Both the position numbers and the translations under genes were made by a program. From Progne subis subis (lineage: Eukaryota; Chordata; Aves; Passeriformes; Hirundinidae), in assembly GCA_022316685.1 (NCBI GenBank), contig JAKJHU010000039.1:6808808-6872807 (forward strand): a stretch of DNA of 64,000 nt, in the 5' to 3' direction. Within the stretch, counting starts at the first letter, position 1. Every line of letters begins with the position of its first letter. The notes below the pieces were generated by a model, which was given only the letters and a program-made list of their open reading frames with translations, ran no database searches and was not told where the DNA came from. Shown here one piece after another: positions 25,801 through 38,207 of this stretch.

Positions 25801-28800
25801 ATAGCAGTATCTTTTCTCTTGTATCCACTGATGTGATAGATGCACAGAAGTCACAAGATCTCAGCGTGGTCCACTTAAAATAGGGAATTCAATTGTATAT
25901 CACAGCTCAGGAGGAGGCACGGTTAAATCCACAGCAGCTTGGTAAGCAACACAGAAAGCCCATCAGCAGCCTGACTCTATGACAGACCCAGAGGCAACTT
26001 GAGAGCTGTCAGCACAACTGCCTGTGAAGCTCACAAGGGAAGCAGTAGCCAATTATGCCCCATGACCTACTACTGGAAAACACGGTGAGAAAGATAAATC
26101 AAGGCCATGAAAAACTTTTCAGAGAAATTATGTAGTTTACTTCCTACCAAACATACATCTCACTTCAGGCTTTTAATAAAGGGGTAGCATTCAGTGACCA
26201 TGCTCTGCCTGACCCTTATGAAAAGGCACCACACCTTCAGCATTCCCTACCTGGATAAAAGCATACATGCATTCATCTGGAAATAAGCTTGAGTAATAGC
26301 CTCAGAGAATTAATGCTTGGATGTCTGTTTTGGTGACTTGGCTCTCGTATCTGTGTGCATGATCAGCACCAAACCCAAAGTAGACTCAATTAGAAAGGAG
26401 TCAAGCCTACTTGTAGATTTTCTTTCTACCCAGCCCTTCTGATGGGTGGGTCTGAGTAGCTATAAAAATGGGGAAAAATGTTTCTTTTGCTCACAGCAGC
26501 AAACAAAATAAAATAGAAAGAGCTTGTCCTGATCCTCATTACCTGATCTACATCCTTCCTCTGGCCAGCACTATTTCCCTAATTTCACTGTTACGTGGGT
26601 TTCCCTGATATATCAGTCTAAAACCTAGCTTATGTGCAGGCTCAGTGAACTACACTGAAGTTGTGCTCTTAACACCAACATCAACAGTCACCTGCAAGTT
26701 GAGTTCAGAAACATTTCTAATTATTCTGTGTCTGGCAAGAGTCATTCATGGATTGAATTTGATCTACAGAAACTAATAAAAATTTCAGCCTCTGGCTTCA
26801 ACAAGGATAGCATCAAGCCAGTGTATGCCTATGTTAAAATGATCACGTTTAGAGGTGTAGTACACAGTTTATGCCTGTGTTTTACTAAAAAACATACTTA
26901 CAGTTTATTTGCAGACTTAAGCAGCATTTTAAAGATATGCAGGCCTTGGAAAGTCATCAGTATGCAGGATGAATATCACACTTTCACCGAGGTAAGAATA
27001 CTTGATTTGCAGGTAACAGACAAAGTAGTCATAAGCAAACATAAAGTAGCTGAAGCACACTGGTTGTGCATTATTAAAACAAACACTAACAAAGGGCAAA
27101 AAAATTAAAACATTTAAATTAACTAAAGATGTAGATTAAATAGTTGTCTCACACACAGAGAAATCTAACCCTTAATTACCCACAAAAAAGAAGAGCAGTA
27201 ACTGACGTGCTGGCTTAAACTTCCCTAATTTCAAAATGTATGGGGACAAAATGTGTGAGAAGCTATTGAATATACAGACATAGCATTTAAAGATGATAAC
27301 CAGGGTTATTTTACAGTTCTGTGACCATTTTGGTGTGTGGTGTGGCAGAAGCCCTCTCTGAGGTAGCGGTCCAAAACATTTCATTCTACAGGAAGGATTT
27401 TCTGAGCAAGAAGTAAAATTGTGGCCTTTTAAAATGACAATCTCTAGAGGTCATGGTACCATGTATCAAACAAAATAAAATTAAACCCCTGATTTTAAAT
27501 ATTAGTTCCTATTAAACCATAATCATGTAGCTAATTTTCTCTAGTCAATGCATTATTAAGCCAATTAGAAAAGGGGTCAAATTTACTAAATTATCCACTT
27601 AAATGTTTTGGTGGCCAAACTCCACTGAAAGATCAAGTTTCCTAAACTGTAAACTGAACTACACAGTGAAGACAAAAAACATAAATAAAAAGCACACCAT
27701 TGAAACAGGTAAAATACCAGGTATGTTTCCCTTTTAATATCTGAAGTTCATGTAACTGAACACAAATGACCAGCAATATACTTTCTGAAAAACCAATTAA
27801 GCATATCTCTGTTAATAGTCACATCCTTGGGCATTTCCTGTGGATGCACTCAGTACACACACCTTTTCCTCTTTATCTAAATAGCTTGAGAGAAACGCTG
27901 ATTGAACCAGTAGTACTGCATAGCCAGTAACACACTGCCAGCCTGGCCTTCTACAGGGTTTGCTGCCAGGGAATTTGAGAATGAATCAGTCATCTAAGAA
28001 GCAGAATGAGTGCTACAAATCTCTGTTAACAAGAAGTGAGGCTTGGGTGGATAAGGTGAAGAAAAGGGTGTGGGATGTTTTGTAAGGTTCCTAGTAAAAA
28101 CTGCAAAAAAATCTCTGAAAGATTCTTTAGGAATGTCCTTACCCCGATCAAGGATTTCCACACAAAAGAACAATCTGACCCTTTAATAAAATATTTTTAA
28201 GGTTTTAATGAACATAAAATTAGATTAGGTAATCAATACTTATTACTATGTTATATTTTTATCAAATTATATTCAATAGCAGCCTCTCTCATCCAGTTTG
28301 TAATTTCCAGAATGGGTTCTGATTGACATTCCTCTAAACAAAGGATGCCTGATATATGCCTACATTATTGGCATTTTGTCAATGGTAGCAAGCTACAACT
28401 TGTCTAATAACTGAAAGCTAATGATAATTAGCTCTTGCCAAGTCTGGTAATGTACCCAGTTACTATTTAGCACGCAGACTGTAAAGGCACCAGCTCTGCT
28501 TTGTGGTATTGTAGTAGTTTGAGAAAAGAACCAAAAGACTGTTTGTGAAATTTCTGTTCAAGTCTAAAGAAAACGAAATATATCACATTCTTTTGAACTC
28601 CTTGATGACTTGGTCTCAAAATTAGCACAAATATAACATATCTGGGAGACAATATAGTAACTTCTTATTTTTATGGCTTAGTTGAGAATTTTTTAATTAT
28701 ACAAGCCTTTCAGTTATTCAAAAAAAATTTTTTTCAGAATCAATTTATAGTCAGATCTATGATTTAGCATCTCATTCAGCAAACACCTAAACCAATGCAT

Positions 28801-28834
28801 CCTGTCCAGAAATGCAAGGGATGTCTTAAGATGA
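25801..28834. other. Non-coding stretch, one weak exon candidate
   Basis: No recognised repeat. The only coding-like item is the segment at 26915-26991, listed separately. The frame around it (26728-27108, 126 codons) resembles no family known to me. Confidence 0.6.
26915..26991 (+). CDS. Weak internal exon candidate (77 nt), unidentified
   Basis: The segment is preceded by a good acceptor (CAGTTTATTTGCAG ending at 26914) and followed by a consensus donor (GAG|GTAAGAAT from 26992). One frame is open across it, ending in MQDEYHTFTE; a second frame, beginning LKQHFKDMQALESHQYAG, stops inside. I recognise no protein family. It could be an exon of a non-coding transcript or a chance pairing of splice-like motifs, which is common in 64 kb. 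Confidence 0.15.
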
Positions 28835-28848
28835 AATAAATGCTGGTA

Positions 28849-28894
<46 letters not shown>
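28835..28894 (+). repeat. AATAAA followed by A44 tract (possible retrocopy tail)
   Basis: A polyadenylation hexamer at 28835-28840 is followed after ten bases (TGCTGGTACT) by 44 uninterrupted A (28851-28894). This is the arrangement expected at the 3' end of a reverse-transcribed mRNA. I could not recognise the parent transcript upstream and see no obvious target-site duplication. Avian CR1 does not use poly(A), so processed retrocopies are scarce in birds. Coincidence of a hexamer with a slippage-grown A tract is possible. Confidence 0.4.
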
Positions 28895-28896
<2 letters not shown>

Positions 28897-30305
28897 AACC
28901 AACTAACCTCAAAGAAACAATGTAACACATTCCCTACATCACATAAAACTATTTTTGCTGCTAGAAGTCTCAAAAAGATAGAGATAAGAAAACACAGAAG
29001 ACAGAACAAGAAAACAAGATTTTTGCAACATGGTACATTCTTTACTCCATCCATTTGCTGAATACATATCTCAACATCAGTGACAAGAGAGAAATCAAAC
29101 ACAATTGTTTGACAGAGCAAATGTGGTCTATAAAAGGTGAAGCAAATATTTTCGAACACCAGCTGGAAGATATTCCATTGTGGTAAAATTGGAAGTATGC
29201 ATGCTAAAACATGGCTGGGCAGATGAGAATCTTCAGGCCACTCTCTGCACTTGGAGTTAAGCTGTCTTTGGATGCCAACTGGAAGCACTTTGCCTTTACA
29301 ACAACCTAGAACCAAAATGAAGTTGCTTTCCAGAAACAGGCACACAGTTAAATATATCCTTCAGATGAGTTGCTTGCAGGACCACACTTGTTACTCTAAG
29401 AGCACCAAAAGACAGGCTGTTTAACAAAGAATCTAGGCATTGGGATGTCTAAGATCTGATGGCCTCCAAGGCTGGCTTGAGAACGTGGAGGTGTCTGGTT
29501 GACAGGGTCAAGCCTGCGTATCCGAATCATGGTCTTTGCTCTGACCAGCTCAGAGAGGGAATACACACTACATGCTCACAAAGGACTCCTTCAGATCAAA
29601 GATCAGTCTTGAAACTTTGATTTTGAACACCTTATAACACAGTAATGAGAATGTAAGTCAATGGGAAAAAGCTATTACTCTACACAGAGGTTTCATCTCT
29701 TCCTGCTGAGCAAAGAACAGCTGCTTTTTACTATTCATTCTAGATCATCTCTGTTGGAAGTATCTACTTTTTGATTTAAAAGTCACTGCCCTGATTGATG
29801 GTACAATAGTGGACAAAAACTTGTGTTATATACAAATACTGTTTACTAAGAAAACAGGAGATTTTCAGAAAATGTTTCTTAAATCATTTCATAACTTTGA
29901 AGCAATTCAGACGGGATCTCATAAGCACTGAATACTGCTTAAATACAAATTTTCCTTCTGGTTTTTCATATCCCATTACTTTGCCACCAATTCCTTCTTT
30001 AGCATTTTCATTCCAGGTTGCAATTTGTCCTCATCTATGTGCCTGTCATTGACAGTCTTTGGTGAAACTTGAAGATAGCCCTACTTTATCACCACAAAAA
30101 CCAAACTATCTCAAAGCCTACTTTTATGATAGCAGTGATGTATTGCATGGTAACTCATACTGCCACAACACTATCAGGTCACTGTAAGACCTTGGCAAGT
30201 CCTGCATCCTTCTGTATTGCCTGCAGCTTTGCCCTACCACCACAGGCTGCCAGCTCATGCTGTCATGAGACTGTTACATCAAAGCCATTAATACCCTTCA
30301 TTTAC

Positions 30306-30338
<33 letters not shown>

Positions 30339-31775
30339 ACACCACCACAAAAAGCAAACAAACAAACCATAAACCTATCTCGTAGTTTCTCACTGATGTA
30401 ACATGATAACATGATTGCTGTGGGAAAAACTTCCTTTTTCCCCAATCACACTTTGCCTCTAGCTGTCTTTGAAGTTTCTTCTGAAAGCAAAAAATTTCTT
30501 CATAAAACACCCACCAAACAAATAACATCTTCCCCAATACAGCTGAATCCTTATGTGGTGAAAGTTTTTGTATTTGTGAGCATTCAGAATTTTAATCATA
30601 ATTTCTTTGACATGCAGAAATGAACAGTGTGTGTGAAGTAGCATCCTTCAAAAAATAGAATCCCAAATAAAAAGATAGAAGTCAAGAGAAGGCTCTGTTC
30701 CCCGCTAAATTAATTACAATGGGAGTCATCAGAATTCAGCAACACCGATAGGTTTATTTTTGTGCCTTCCTTAATTCTGGCCATTCCTCCTGAAAGAACT
30801 AAGGCTGCAGGTGGTTTGATAGTCTTCCCCCCCACCACCAAAGACACATACACACACACAAAAGATCCAAACCCAAAACTTTACCCATGTGAAGCAGGGT
30901 GCTGGTGCTTACATTCAACTGAATGACATTAATACTCCCTCAGCAGAAGTGTCTCACTTCTGGCACCCTCTTCGGCCCCAATGCATTGAAGTACGTCCAT
31001 GTACTACATCCACCTTGGTCCTGAAGGACAAGCCGCAGGTGGTATTGTTTCTATCACCAAGCAAACACAAATCTGGGAAAAGGGTACCGATGAAGAAATG
31101 CCTACATCCCGAGAATAGCTGGCCACAGGTCTGAGAGGCAAGGCACAAAAGATAAACACAGCAAAAGGATAGATATCAGACAGTTAAACAAGTTAACTCA
31201 CACAAATCTTGGAAGGCCGAAAGAGCTGTAGGTTTGATGCTTAACATCCTTAACATCTGCTGGTACCAAAAAAGATCTCTGAGGGTAGTTTTCAAGAGGT
31301 TTTTCAGATTACTTGAAGAAGAATGCTGTCTCTGGTGGTCACCTCTAGCTAAAGTCAGCTCAGAGACAGGATATTTTGCTTACTACAGCATAATTTCTCT
31401 GGTAAGGTTAATCATGCTCTTTCCAATTATTACGGAAAACCTATCAGTTTGACTGTTATGAACAACACCAGTCTATTTCCCTCGACAGCAACAATTTTCC
31501 AAGACATCAGTAAATCACCATATCCCAACTGTGTCCCAGCTCTTTTTGGCACTTACTTGTTGAACTGAATTTCTCACGCAAGAGGTGTTTGTGTGAGGAG
31601 ACAAGGAAATGTTCTCAGCTTGAGCTAGCAACAAGAGGAAAAGCAGCAGTGCCATGAGAGCAGGTACACACAGGGACAAAGAAGTGGAATGATCCTTAAA
31701 GGCAGAGATGAAAAGTTTGAACTTGATTGAACTGAAAAATTAGATTAGAGAGAAAGAAGCTTCAAGAGAAAGGAC
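28895..31775. other. Non-coding stretch without recognised genes
   Basis: Apart from an A30 tract with a CA-rich continuation at 30.3 kb and a small CA run near 30.85 kb, nothing was recognised. The 189-codon minus-strand frame at 28776-29345 runs through the A44 tract (a poly-phenylalanine stretch) and is not credible as a gene. Confidence 0.65.
30307..30368 (+). repeat. A30 tract plus CA-rich low-complexity sequence
   Basis: Thirty A (30307-30336) run into CCACACCACCACAAAAAGC and AAACAAACAAACC. Simple low-complexity sequence. Confidence 0.9.
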
Positions 31776-32165
31776 ATGTGGCCAGTGAAAAAGGTAAAGA
31801 ACTTCAGACAATTCACATCTTCATTAATGATCTGGATGATGGGGCAGGGTGTACCCTCACCAAGAGTGCTGAGAGCAGAGACCAATGACACTTCCCACAA
31901 CTGGGAGGAGTCGCTGATATACCAGAGAGTCACATCTAGAGGGACTTGGACAGCCTGACAGGAACCTCATTAAGTTTAGCAAAGAGAAGTGCAAACTCGT
32001 GCACCAACATAACACTGGGAGTCACCCAGCTGGAAAGCAGCTTGGCAGAAAAGGACCTAGAAATCGTAGTGGACACTAAGTTGAACATGAGCCAGCAATA
32101 TGCAATTGCAGCAAAAAAGGCAGATGGTATCCCAGGCTGCATTAGAGAATCTGTACAGACACATT
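31776..32165 (+). mobile_element. CR1 LINE, internal ORF2 fragment, 3' end missing
   Basis: Plus-strand remnant of the CR1 reverse-transcriptase ORF. Across frames it spells the conserved pieces in order: FINDLDDGAG near 31830, a broken RDLD at about 31940, then LSLAKRSANSC in the place of the KFNKGKCKVLH block, GVTQLESSLAEKDLEIVVD, TKLNMSQQ, and AAKKADGIPGCIRES up to about 32160. Several frameshifts and stops break it. Similarity stops abruptly near 32165 although the end of ORF2 and the 3' UTR should follow, so the 3' end was lost after insertion. Confidence 0.88.
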
Positions 32166-35100
32166 AGAAACTGACTGACTTTATTTGCACATAGGTTAGG
32201 AATTAAAAATAAAGATGATAAGACAAGTAAAAAAAAAAATTTTAACACTAGGTACACAGTAACGCTGGGGACAGATAGGCTTTCTTTTGGCAGATGAAGT
32301 AATCAGAATTGGACAAACTGGGAGTATTTGGGAGTATGCATACGAATATAACAAAGGAAATCTTCTGAAAGATTACATAGATCAGTACAGAGAAAATTTG
32401 GGAAAAACATTTTATGGTCCTTTTTCCCTACACAATTTTATTTCAAATGAAGTACTTGTGAGCACTGCAGATATTATGTGAAACAAACTTCAGCCCTGTT
32501 AATCTTCGTACGTTTTTCCTCTCAGCATGGGTACATTGGGTACCCTCTAAGTACAGTCTGGGTGTACTGAGATTGGAACCTCACTTTTACCAATACAGGA
32601 GAACTTCCTAGGAGGGACCAATCCCACCCTTTCAAGTTACTGTCAAATACATCACACATTTGCCTGTCATAGCCAACACAGGTCTCCCAACAATCAGACC
32701 AGATCTCAGAGATAGTAGTGAATCACAACCATAACCCTTGTGTCTGCCATCTTCACATTAACCTGAGGAGAGGCAGAAATCTTCAGAATGGAAAAGAGCT
32801 GAGACATAAATCAAGAACACCCTTGAATTACTTCATACATGGAGCAGAATCACTTACTATGCTGTTATACCTAGATCACCAGTGAGACTAGGCACTGTAA
32901 AGAAAAGACAGGATAAAAATACTGGGTCTGTTGCCTGACAACATCATAAATGGATGTATGAAGACTTCCTCCGAACAGGCACCCCAAGAAAGGAGGGCCT
33001 GTGGGGAGGGTGGGTTGTTGTTTCTCTGACACTCTTTATCCTTCTGCCCGTCCCAACAATATGAACCATGATCTTAAACAAGACCTTCAAGGTGATTATA
33101 TGTAACTCCTCTCTTACTGATGAGTTATTTTAGCACCACATAGCTGTTGACTATGTGATTCCAGGAAACTATTCAGTGTTTGTTTATACATTCAATTTGT
33201 ATAAAACCTTGATCAAAAATATTAGCTAGAAAAAGATGTGTATTTCCTTGTTTCCCAAACCCACTACTGCTATCATAATCCAAATAGACACATCATGGAA
33301 GTATTAAAGAATACTTGTGATTCAAGTCAGCAAAAGAAAAGCAGTCCCCATCCACATACAAAATTTAAAAATTGTTTGAAAAATTATATTCTTCTGAAGA
33401 CAAGCTTTTCTCTAAGCTTATTTTGAAGCCACAGGCAGAGTCCTGCCCTGCTCACCTCCAATCCCCTTCACAGTAGGAATAGGTTGAGCTGTATTGATCT
33501 TAATTTCATACATGCACATACAAGGTAGCTGAAATCAGGAGTTATTTTTGAAATTCTTTACCATGTTAATAAAGCAGAAGACCTAGAAAAACTCAGTCAG
33601 TCTCAATGACTCAAAGCTACTGATAATTCCACATTTCTGTATTGAATTTTTTCACTCTACTAGTCCAGGAAGAATGGCTGACATACCCAAAGATGTGATG
33701 CAAATAGAGTGTTTAACTCATTCACCCTGTCCAACACATGGAAAGACTTCATTTCCCTTATTTCATTACTTATTTGAGTGCACCACCTAATTTTTCTCCT
33801 TTCCATGTGATCTGAATTTACCATTAAAATATTTTTAATACCTGACTGCAATAGTCTAGAATTGATCCAACTGAGTATCCGATTTCAGAGCTTGCTTTCC
33901 CTGCTTGAAATGGATTTGAATCTTGATTCCTTCCATTTTTCCCATGAGAAAGCTCATGAAGTATGTAGCCTGACAGGACTGTTGGTGAGGTTTTTTTAAA
34001 AACAAGCAGAGGCTGTTAGAATTATAATCAGTCTTTGAGTTTTCTTGTTACTTTACTGTTTTCAGGGACCTCATAAGAGGAGAAAAGTGGCTGCGTCCCT
34101 GTTTACCTAATCTGGGATGGTGGTAACAACCAGCGGAGTGAAAACACAATTACGTTGAGCAAAGGTCTGTCTCAGTAAAAAAAATGCTGGTTCCCTGGTA
34201 GGATAGACATATTTAACCTCATTAGTGACAGAGGCTGGAGCTACATGGTGAGGAATTTCTGGCTTTATAAAGTTTAGAGAAATTTTAGCACAAATAAAAC
34301 TAGAAAATGGCTAAGAAGTTCCTTATCATCTGCTTATTTCTTTCCAGGATTCCTTTCCAACAACTCCTTAAGATGGAAGTGATGAACTGGGTATAAGGAT
34401 TCTTGGTAACAAGAAAAGAAAACTCAGTCTTTAAGTCATGATAACTCACAGCAGTATTTTGTGAAAACAGCTGGGTATTTCCTCCATTACTTGAATGCAA
34501 CAAAAGACTTTCTATTGCTGTCTTTCAAGGAGTCTGGGGAGAGATGTAAACCTATTGGCATAGCAATAGTCTGGTATATGCAAGTATTATCTTAAGCATG
34601 GTTAACACTTAGGCTGTGTGTGGTGGTCAGGTTTTAGTTTAGTGTTGGTTTGCTGCCACTTCCCCCCCTTCCCCTTTTTTTTCCTAAACTGCTGACTTGG
34701 CTGCTTTCTAGCTCTGGTTTAGTCTGCTAGCATTACAATGCTAAGGAAGGAGGATCTCTTTGGGAATTATGTGCATGTACAGCTGCATGCCCTACAAGTT
34801 CAAGCCACATTTATGGTCCATTCTTCTCAATTCTGATCTTTCACACTGCACTCCATTGAGAGGAAGAGGGTAACAGGCACTGGATTATCAGCTGCATCTC
34901 AGGAAGGCATGAGGAAAATGTGCAAAATACTGTACTCTGTACAGAGATAGCTGAGCTTCCAGCTGAAAAATCACAATAGCAGGAAGAACTTATCTTTCCC
35001 TATATGACTCGTCTTTTCCCACACTCATTTTTTTCTCAAAAAAAAAAAAAAAAAAAAAAAGGTGTGTGTGTATATATATATGAGAAGGAACATAATGCAA

Positions 35101-36127
35101 AAGGAAGATGAGACGAAGAATTAGCCTACTAAAGTCAAACATTTAACCATGCAACCAGAAACTGAATAAGATGCTGTCCCAGTTCTAAAGAATAGCTTAA
35201 GATGTCAGAAAAGCCCTTGTAAAATGATGCCAAAACTTGGATCTGATAATAAGCTGTGAGTGCAGACAAAATAAGGAGGAAATGACAGGACATGGAGCAT
35301 TCCACCACCACTGTATCTGATCCTGGTACCAAGATACAAATGGGATGAAATTACAGATTTGTGCATCTATGGGGGGATAAAAACATTTCCTGCGGGTAAA
35401 ATTCATGTCTCTCTGGAAATACTACATGTGATGCATATGCTGTTCAGAGGCACTGCAAATTCTCTCCTGGAAGCTCACGGATAGAAACAGTTTCCTCAGA
35501 GAAACCAAGATAAATCTTTACTTCTCATGCACGTCTCAGATTCTGCCCAAAATGAATGACGGAATAAGGACAATTAGAAGAAGAAAAAGGCTTCAATTAG
35601 CATACAAATATCCTGGTAATCAGGCAATAATAGCAAAGGAGATGCAGAAAAAATACATGACAGTTTAATGGGGAATTCTTAAAATATTATATTTTGTAAA
35701 ATTTATTCAAGTGTGTATATGACATTTTAATGAGGTTGTCCCAACATGCAGTATTTTCAAAGTTTGCTTGAGTATAGTATAGGAGTTGTTTATATTAATG
35801 AATTGTGACCAGGGTTTTGCGTTTTATTCACAGAACAAGTCATGGTTTCTGCAGGTGCTCACAAAAAAAAAACCAACTTAGTGTGAGTTTTATTTTTTTT
35901 TATGATTTCTTCTATTTATTTAAACCCATGCAATGTTTTTTTCATTTGCAAATATAAAGCAAAGAGAATGACACTCTCCTTTGAAATGTGAGCTTAACCA
36001 CAGGGGCTAAAATGCCAAAAATAACTTTTTTCTGCTAAGAGTAGCTCAGTACATGGTATTATGAATCAAGCACCTTATGAAATTACTCTGTAGACACCAA
36101 TTACTTTCACAGTACATAATGCATTTT
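32166..36127. other. Non-coding stretch without recognised genes
   Basis: Only simple repeats are visible, the main one being the A23-GT-AT compound tract at 35.04 kb. Short frames (for example 32287-32481) have no family resemblance. Confidence 0.6.
35038..35081 (+). repeat. A23 tract with GT and AT microsatellite
   Basis: Twenty-three A (35038-35060), then GGTGTGTGTG and TATATATATATG. A compound simple repeat, probably variable in length. Confidence 0.93.
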
Positions 36128-36460
36128 TCTGCTAGGTAAAATTAAGTCTCAGCAATGAAACCACCATGCCCAACAATTTGCACAAGAAAAAATGGAAAGA
36201 GGATACATAAATCAGTGGAACAAATGAAAGCCTTATGCTCTGATTTCAGCCAAAACTTAAATCTTAGCAGAAGTAAGTTTAGTGGTCTCAGAACTGAAAT
36301 CACCATACCAAACAATTTGTGCAAGAGAAAAAGAAAAGAGCATACATAAATTAGTGGAACAAACTAAAGCCCTTCCTGCTACACTCTAATTTCAACCAGC
36401 TCTTAAATCCTTGTGGAAATGAGTTCGGTGATTTCAGCTGAATTTCACAGTTAGCATGAG
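36128..36460 (+). repeat. Diverged tandem duplication, unit about 139 bp
   Basis: Unit 1 (36147-36285) and unit 2 (36286 to about 36430) align along their length: TCTCAGCAATGAAACCACC against TCTCAGAACTGAAATCACC, AACAATTTGCACAAGA against AACAATTTGTGCAAGA, ATACATAAATCAGTGGAACA against ATACATAAATTAGTGGAACA, and CAAAACTTAAATC against CAGCTCTTAAATC. The end of each unit (GAAGTAAGTTTAGTGGTCTCAG, or GAGTTCGGTGATTTCAG) also resembles the bases just before unit 1 and after unit 2, so partial outer copies probably existed. It does not match a repeat family known to me. Confidence 0.88.
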
Positions 36461-38186
36461 AAAACTAGTTTCAATTATTAGCTACAAATTCATTTGATTA
36501 AAAGCCCCTAATCTGGAGATGCCCAGGACTCTGCTAGCTTGTAAATTAAGTTAACATTTTCCTTCACCTCAAGACAGGAGGATTGCTCAAAGCTAGGATT
36601 CAATGCACCACGTGTTTTACAAAGATAAACAAGTGCCTTATGTTATTTTAATACTTTAACCTTCATGAGCCACAAAGTATTCCTCTCAAAATATTTAAAT
36701 ATTGTTCTCCGATTGCTATTAGGTCACCATACTTCAGGCGATCTGGAAAGCAGGAACAAGTCTTTTAATCAGAGGTATCTGTCAATGTACCAGATAGAAC
36801 CTGGGCCTAAAGGAACCCCCCTCTGCTCCCACCATATGAGCACACACAGAATGGGAAGGATGTGAGAGAAGTCAAGAACTGACACCTTTATATAAATCTA
36901 GTGACTCTTCTCCCCCAGCTTCATATTTGATTGAGCTTGGATATGTTTAAATGCAGTTGATAAGACAAACAGATTTAAGATACACAGAAGTATAGAATAC
37001 AAGAATCTTCCATCAGCACTTTTCTACACCACGTGTTTGGGTTTTTTATTTTTTAAGGTACAATAGAAAATTTTCTTTTTGTAGTATTTGAAATTATGTA
37101 CCTATAATTTATAGCAAAATGCTGGTAAAGCCCATTTTTTATTCTTTCTGTTAGGCACAAGAAAAAGCTGACATATGGAAGAGAGCTGTAAACAGAGAAA
37201 ATATGCACCTTTGGTCATTATGGCCTAGAATAACTTAAGAAGTGTCACTCAGGATTGGTACAGGATGCTCTGCAATGCAGTGGGGGAAATAGATCTGTTA
37301 TCATTCTTCCTACTTTAATAAAAAATATAGAAAGAGTGAAACAAGCCGTGAAAAATTAACACAGAATAAAAGCGTTTGGAAAAATCCAGAATCCATTTGT
37401 ACTGGCAGCCCCGTAGTTATTAATGTTTCAAGTGCCCATAAATACTTTTGGCCCTTGCCCAGTGCAATTGCCTGATGGAATACTCACAACATGGAAAACA
37501 ACTACAGAAAGCGCAATATTTTCAATCTACTTCCCTGGCAACTTGCAAATCTTTATGAAATCATACATCCACAGGATCGTATCACTTGTAGAACAATGCC
37601 AAAGAATTTGAAGAAACTTGGCCTATCAATAAAGTTAGACTGCAGCTGCCTTTAGAGTGGAGGAATTCACAGTAGTTTTCTATTCATTTCAATACTCTGT
37701 ATTACACTAGTATTCTGACTTTTTTCTCTCTGTGTGTGCTACTCATCTGGACAAAATCTCTGTTCACCGGGAATAACAGAAAGTATGGGATTTATTGCTA
37801 TAATGAAGTTCTTTCAAATCTCTGTTTTCTCTCTCTAAAGGACAGGAGGATAGGCGTTCATCTCATCAGGCAGCTTATTAGGATTAGCACTGAGTAAGAC
37901 ACCACAGAATGTCAAGCCTATCAGTTACTAAACATGCATCATACAAACTTTGTCTTTGCGAGAACCTCTGCTCTGCATTTGTCATCCACCTGAATAATTA
38001 ACAAGTACATGCTGCCTGCCAGCAGCTTAGGGAATTAATTTTCCCAGATTAAATGCAGATCACGTCTGCAAAAAAATCAGACCACACACATGCTGCACTA
38101 CTACCTTTCAAACATTAAAAGCAAGGAATCAAGTTTTAGTATGGTCTCTGTGGAGTCTGACCTAAAACTTATTTATTATAGGTATG

Positions 38187-38207
38187 ACTTCATAATCATT
38201 ATGAAGT
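38187..38207. other. 21-base near-perfect palindrome
   Basis: ACTTCATAAT-C-ATTATGAAGT: ten-base arms around one central base. It could be a binding site for a dimeric factor or chance in AT-rich DNA; nothing around it decides. Confidence 0.7.

Noticed and set aside
28776..29345. 189-codon minus-strand open frame, the longest in the window
   Set aside because: It runs through the A44 tract, giving a poly-phenylalanine stretch, and the rest has no domain resemblance. The length comes from the stop-free homopolymer.
32287..32481. 64-codon plus-strand frame with somewhat protein-like wording
   Set aside because: No splice context, no family resemblance, and directly downstream of a broken CR1 fragment. 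Likely a chance frame.
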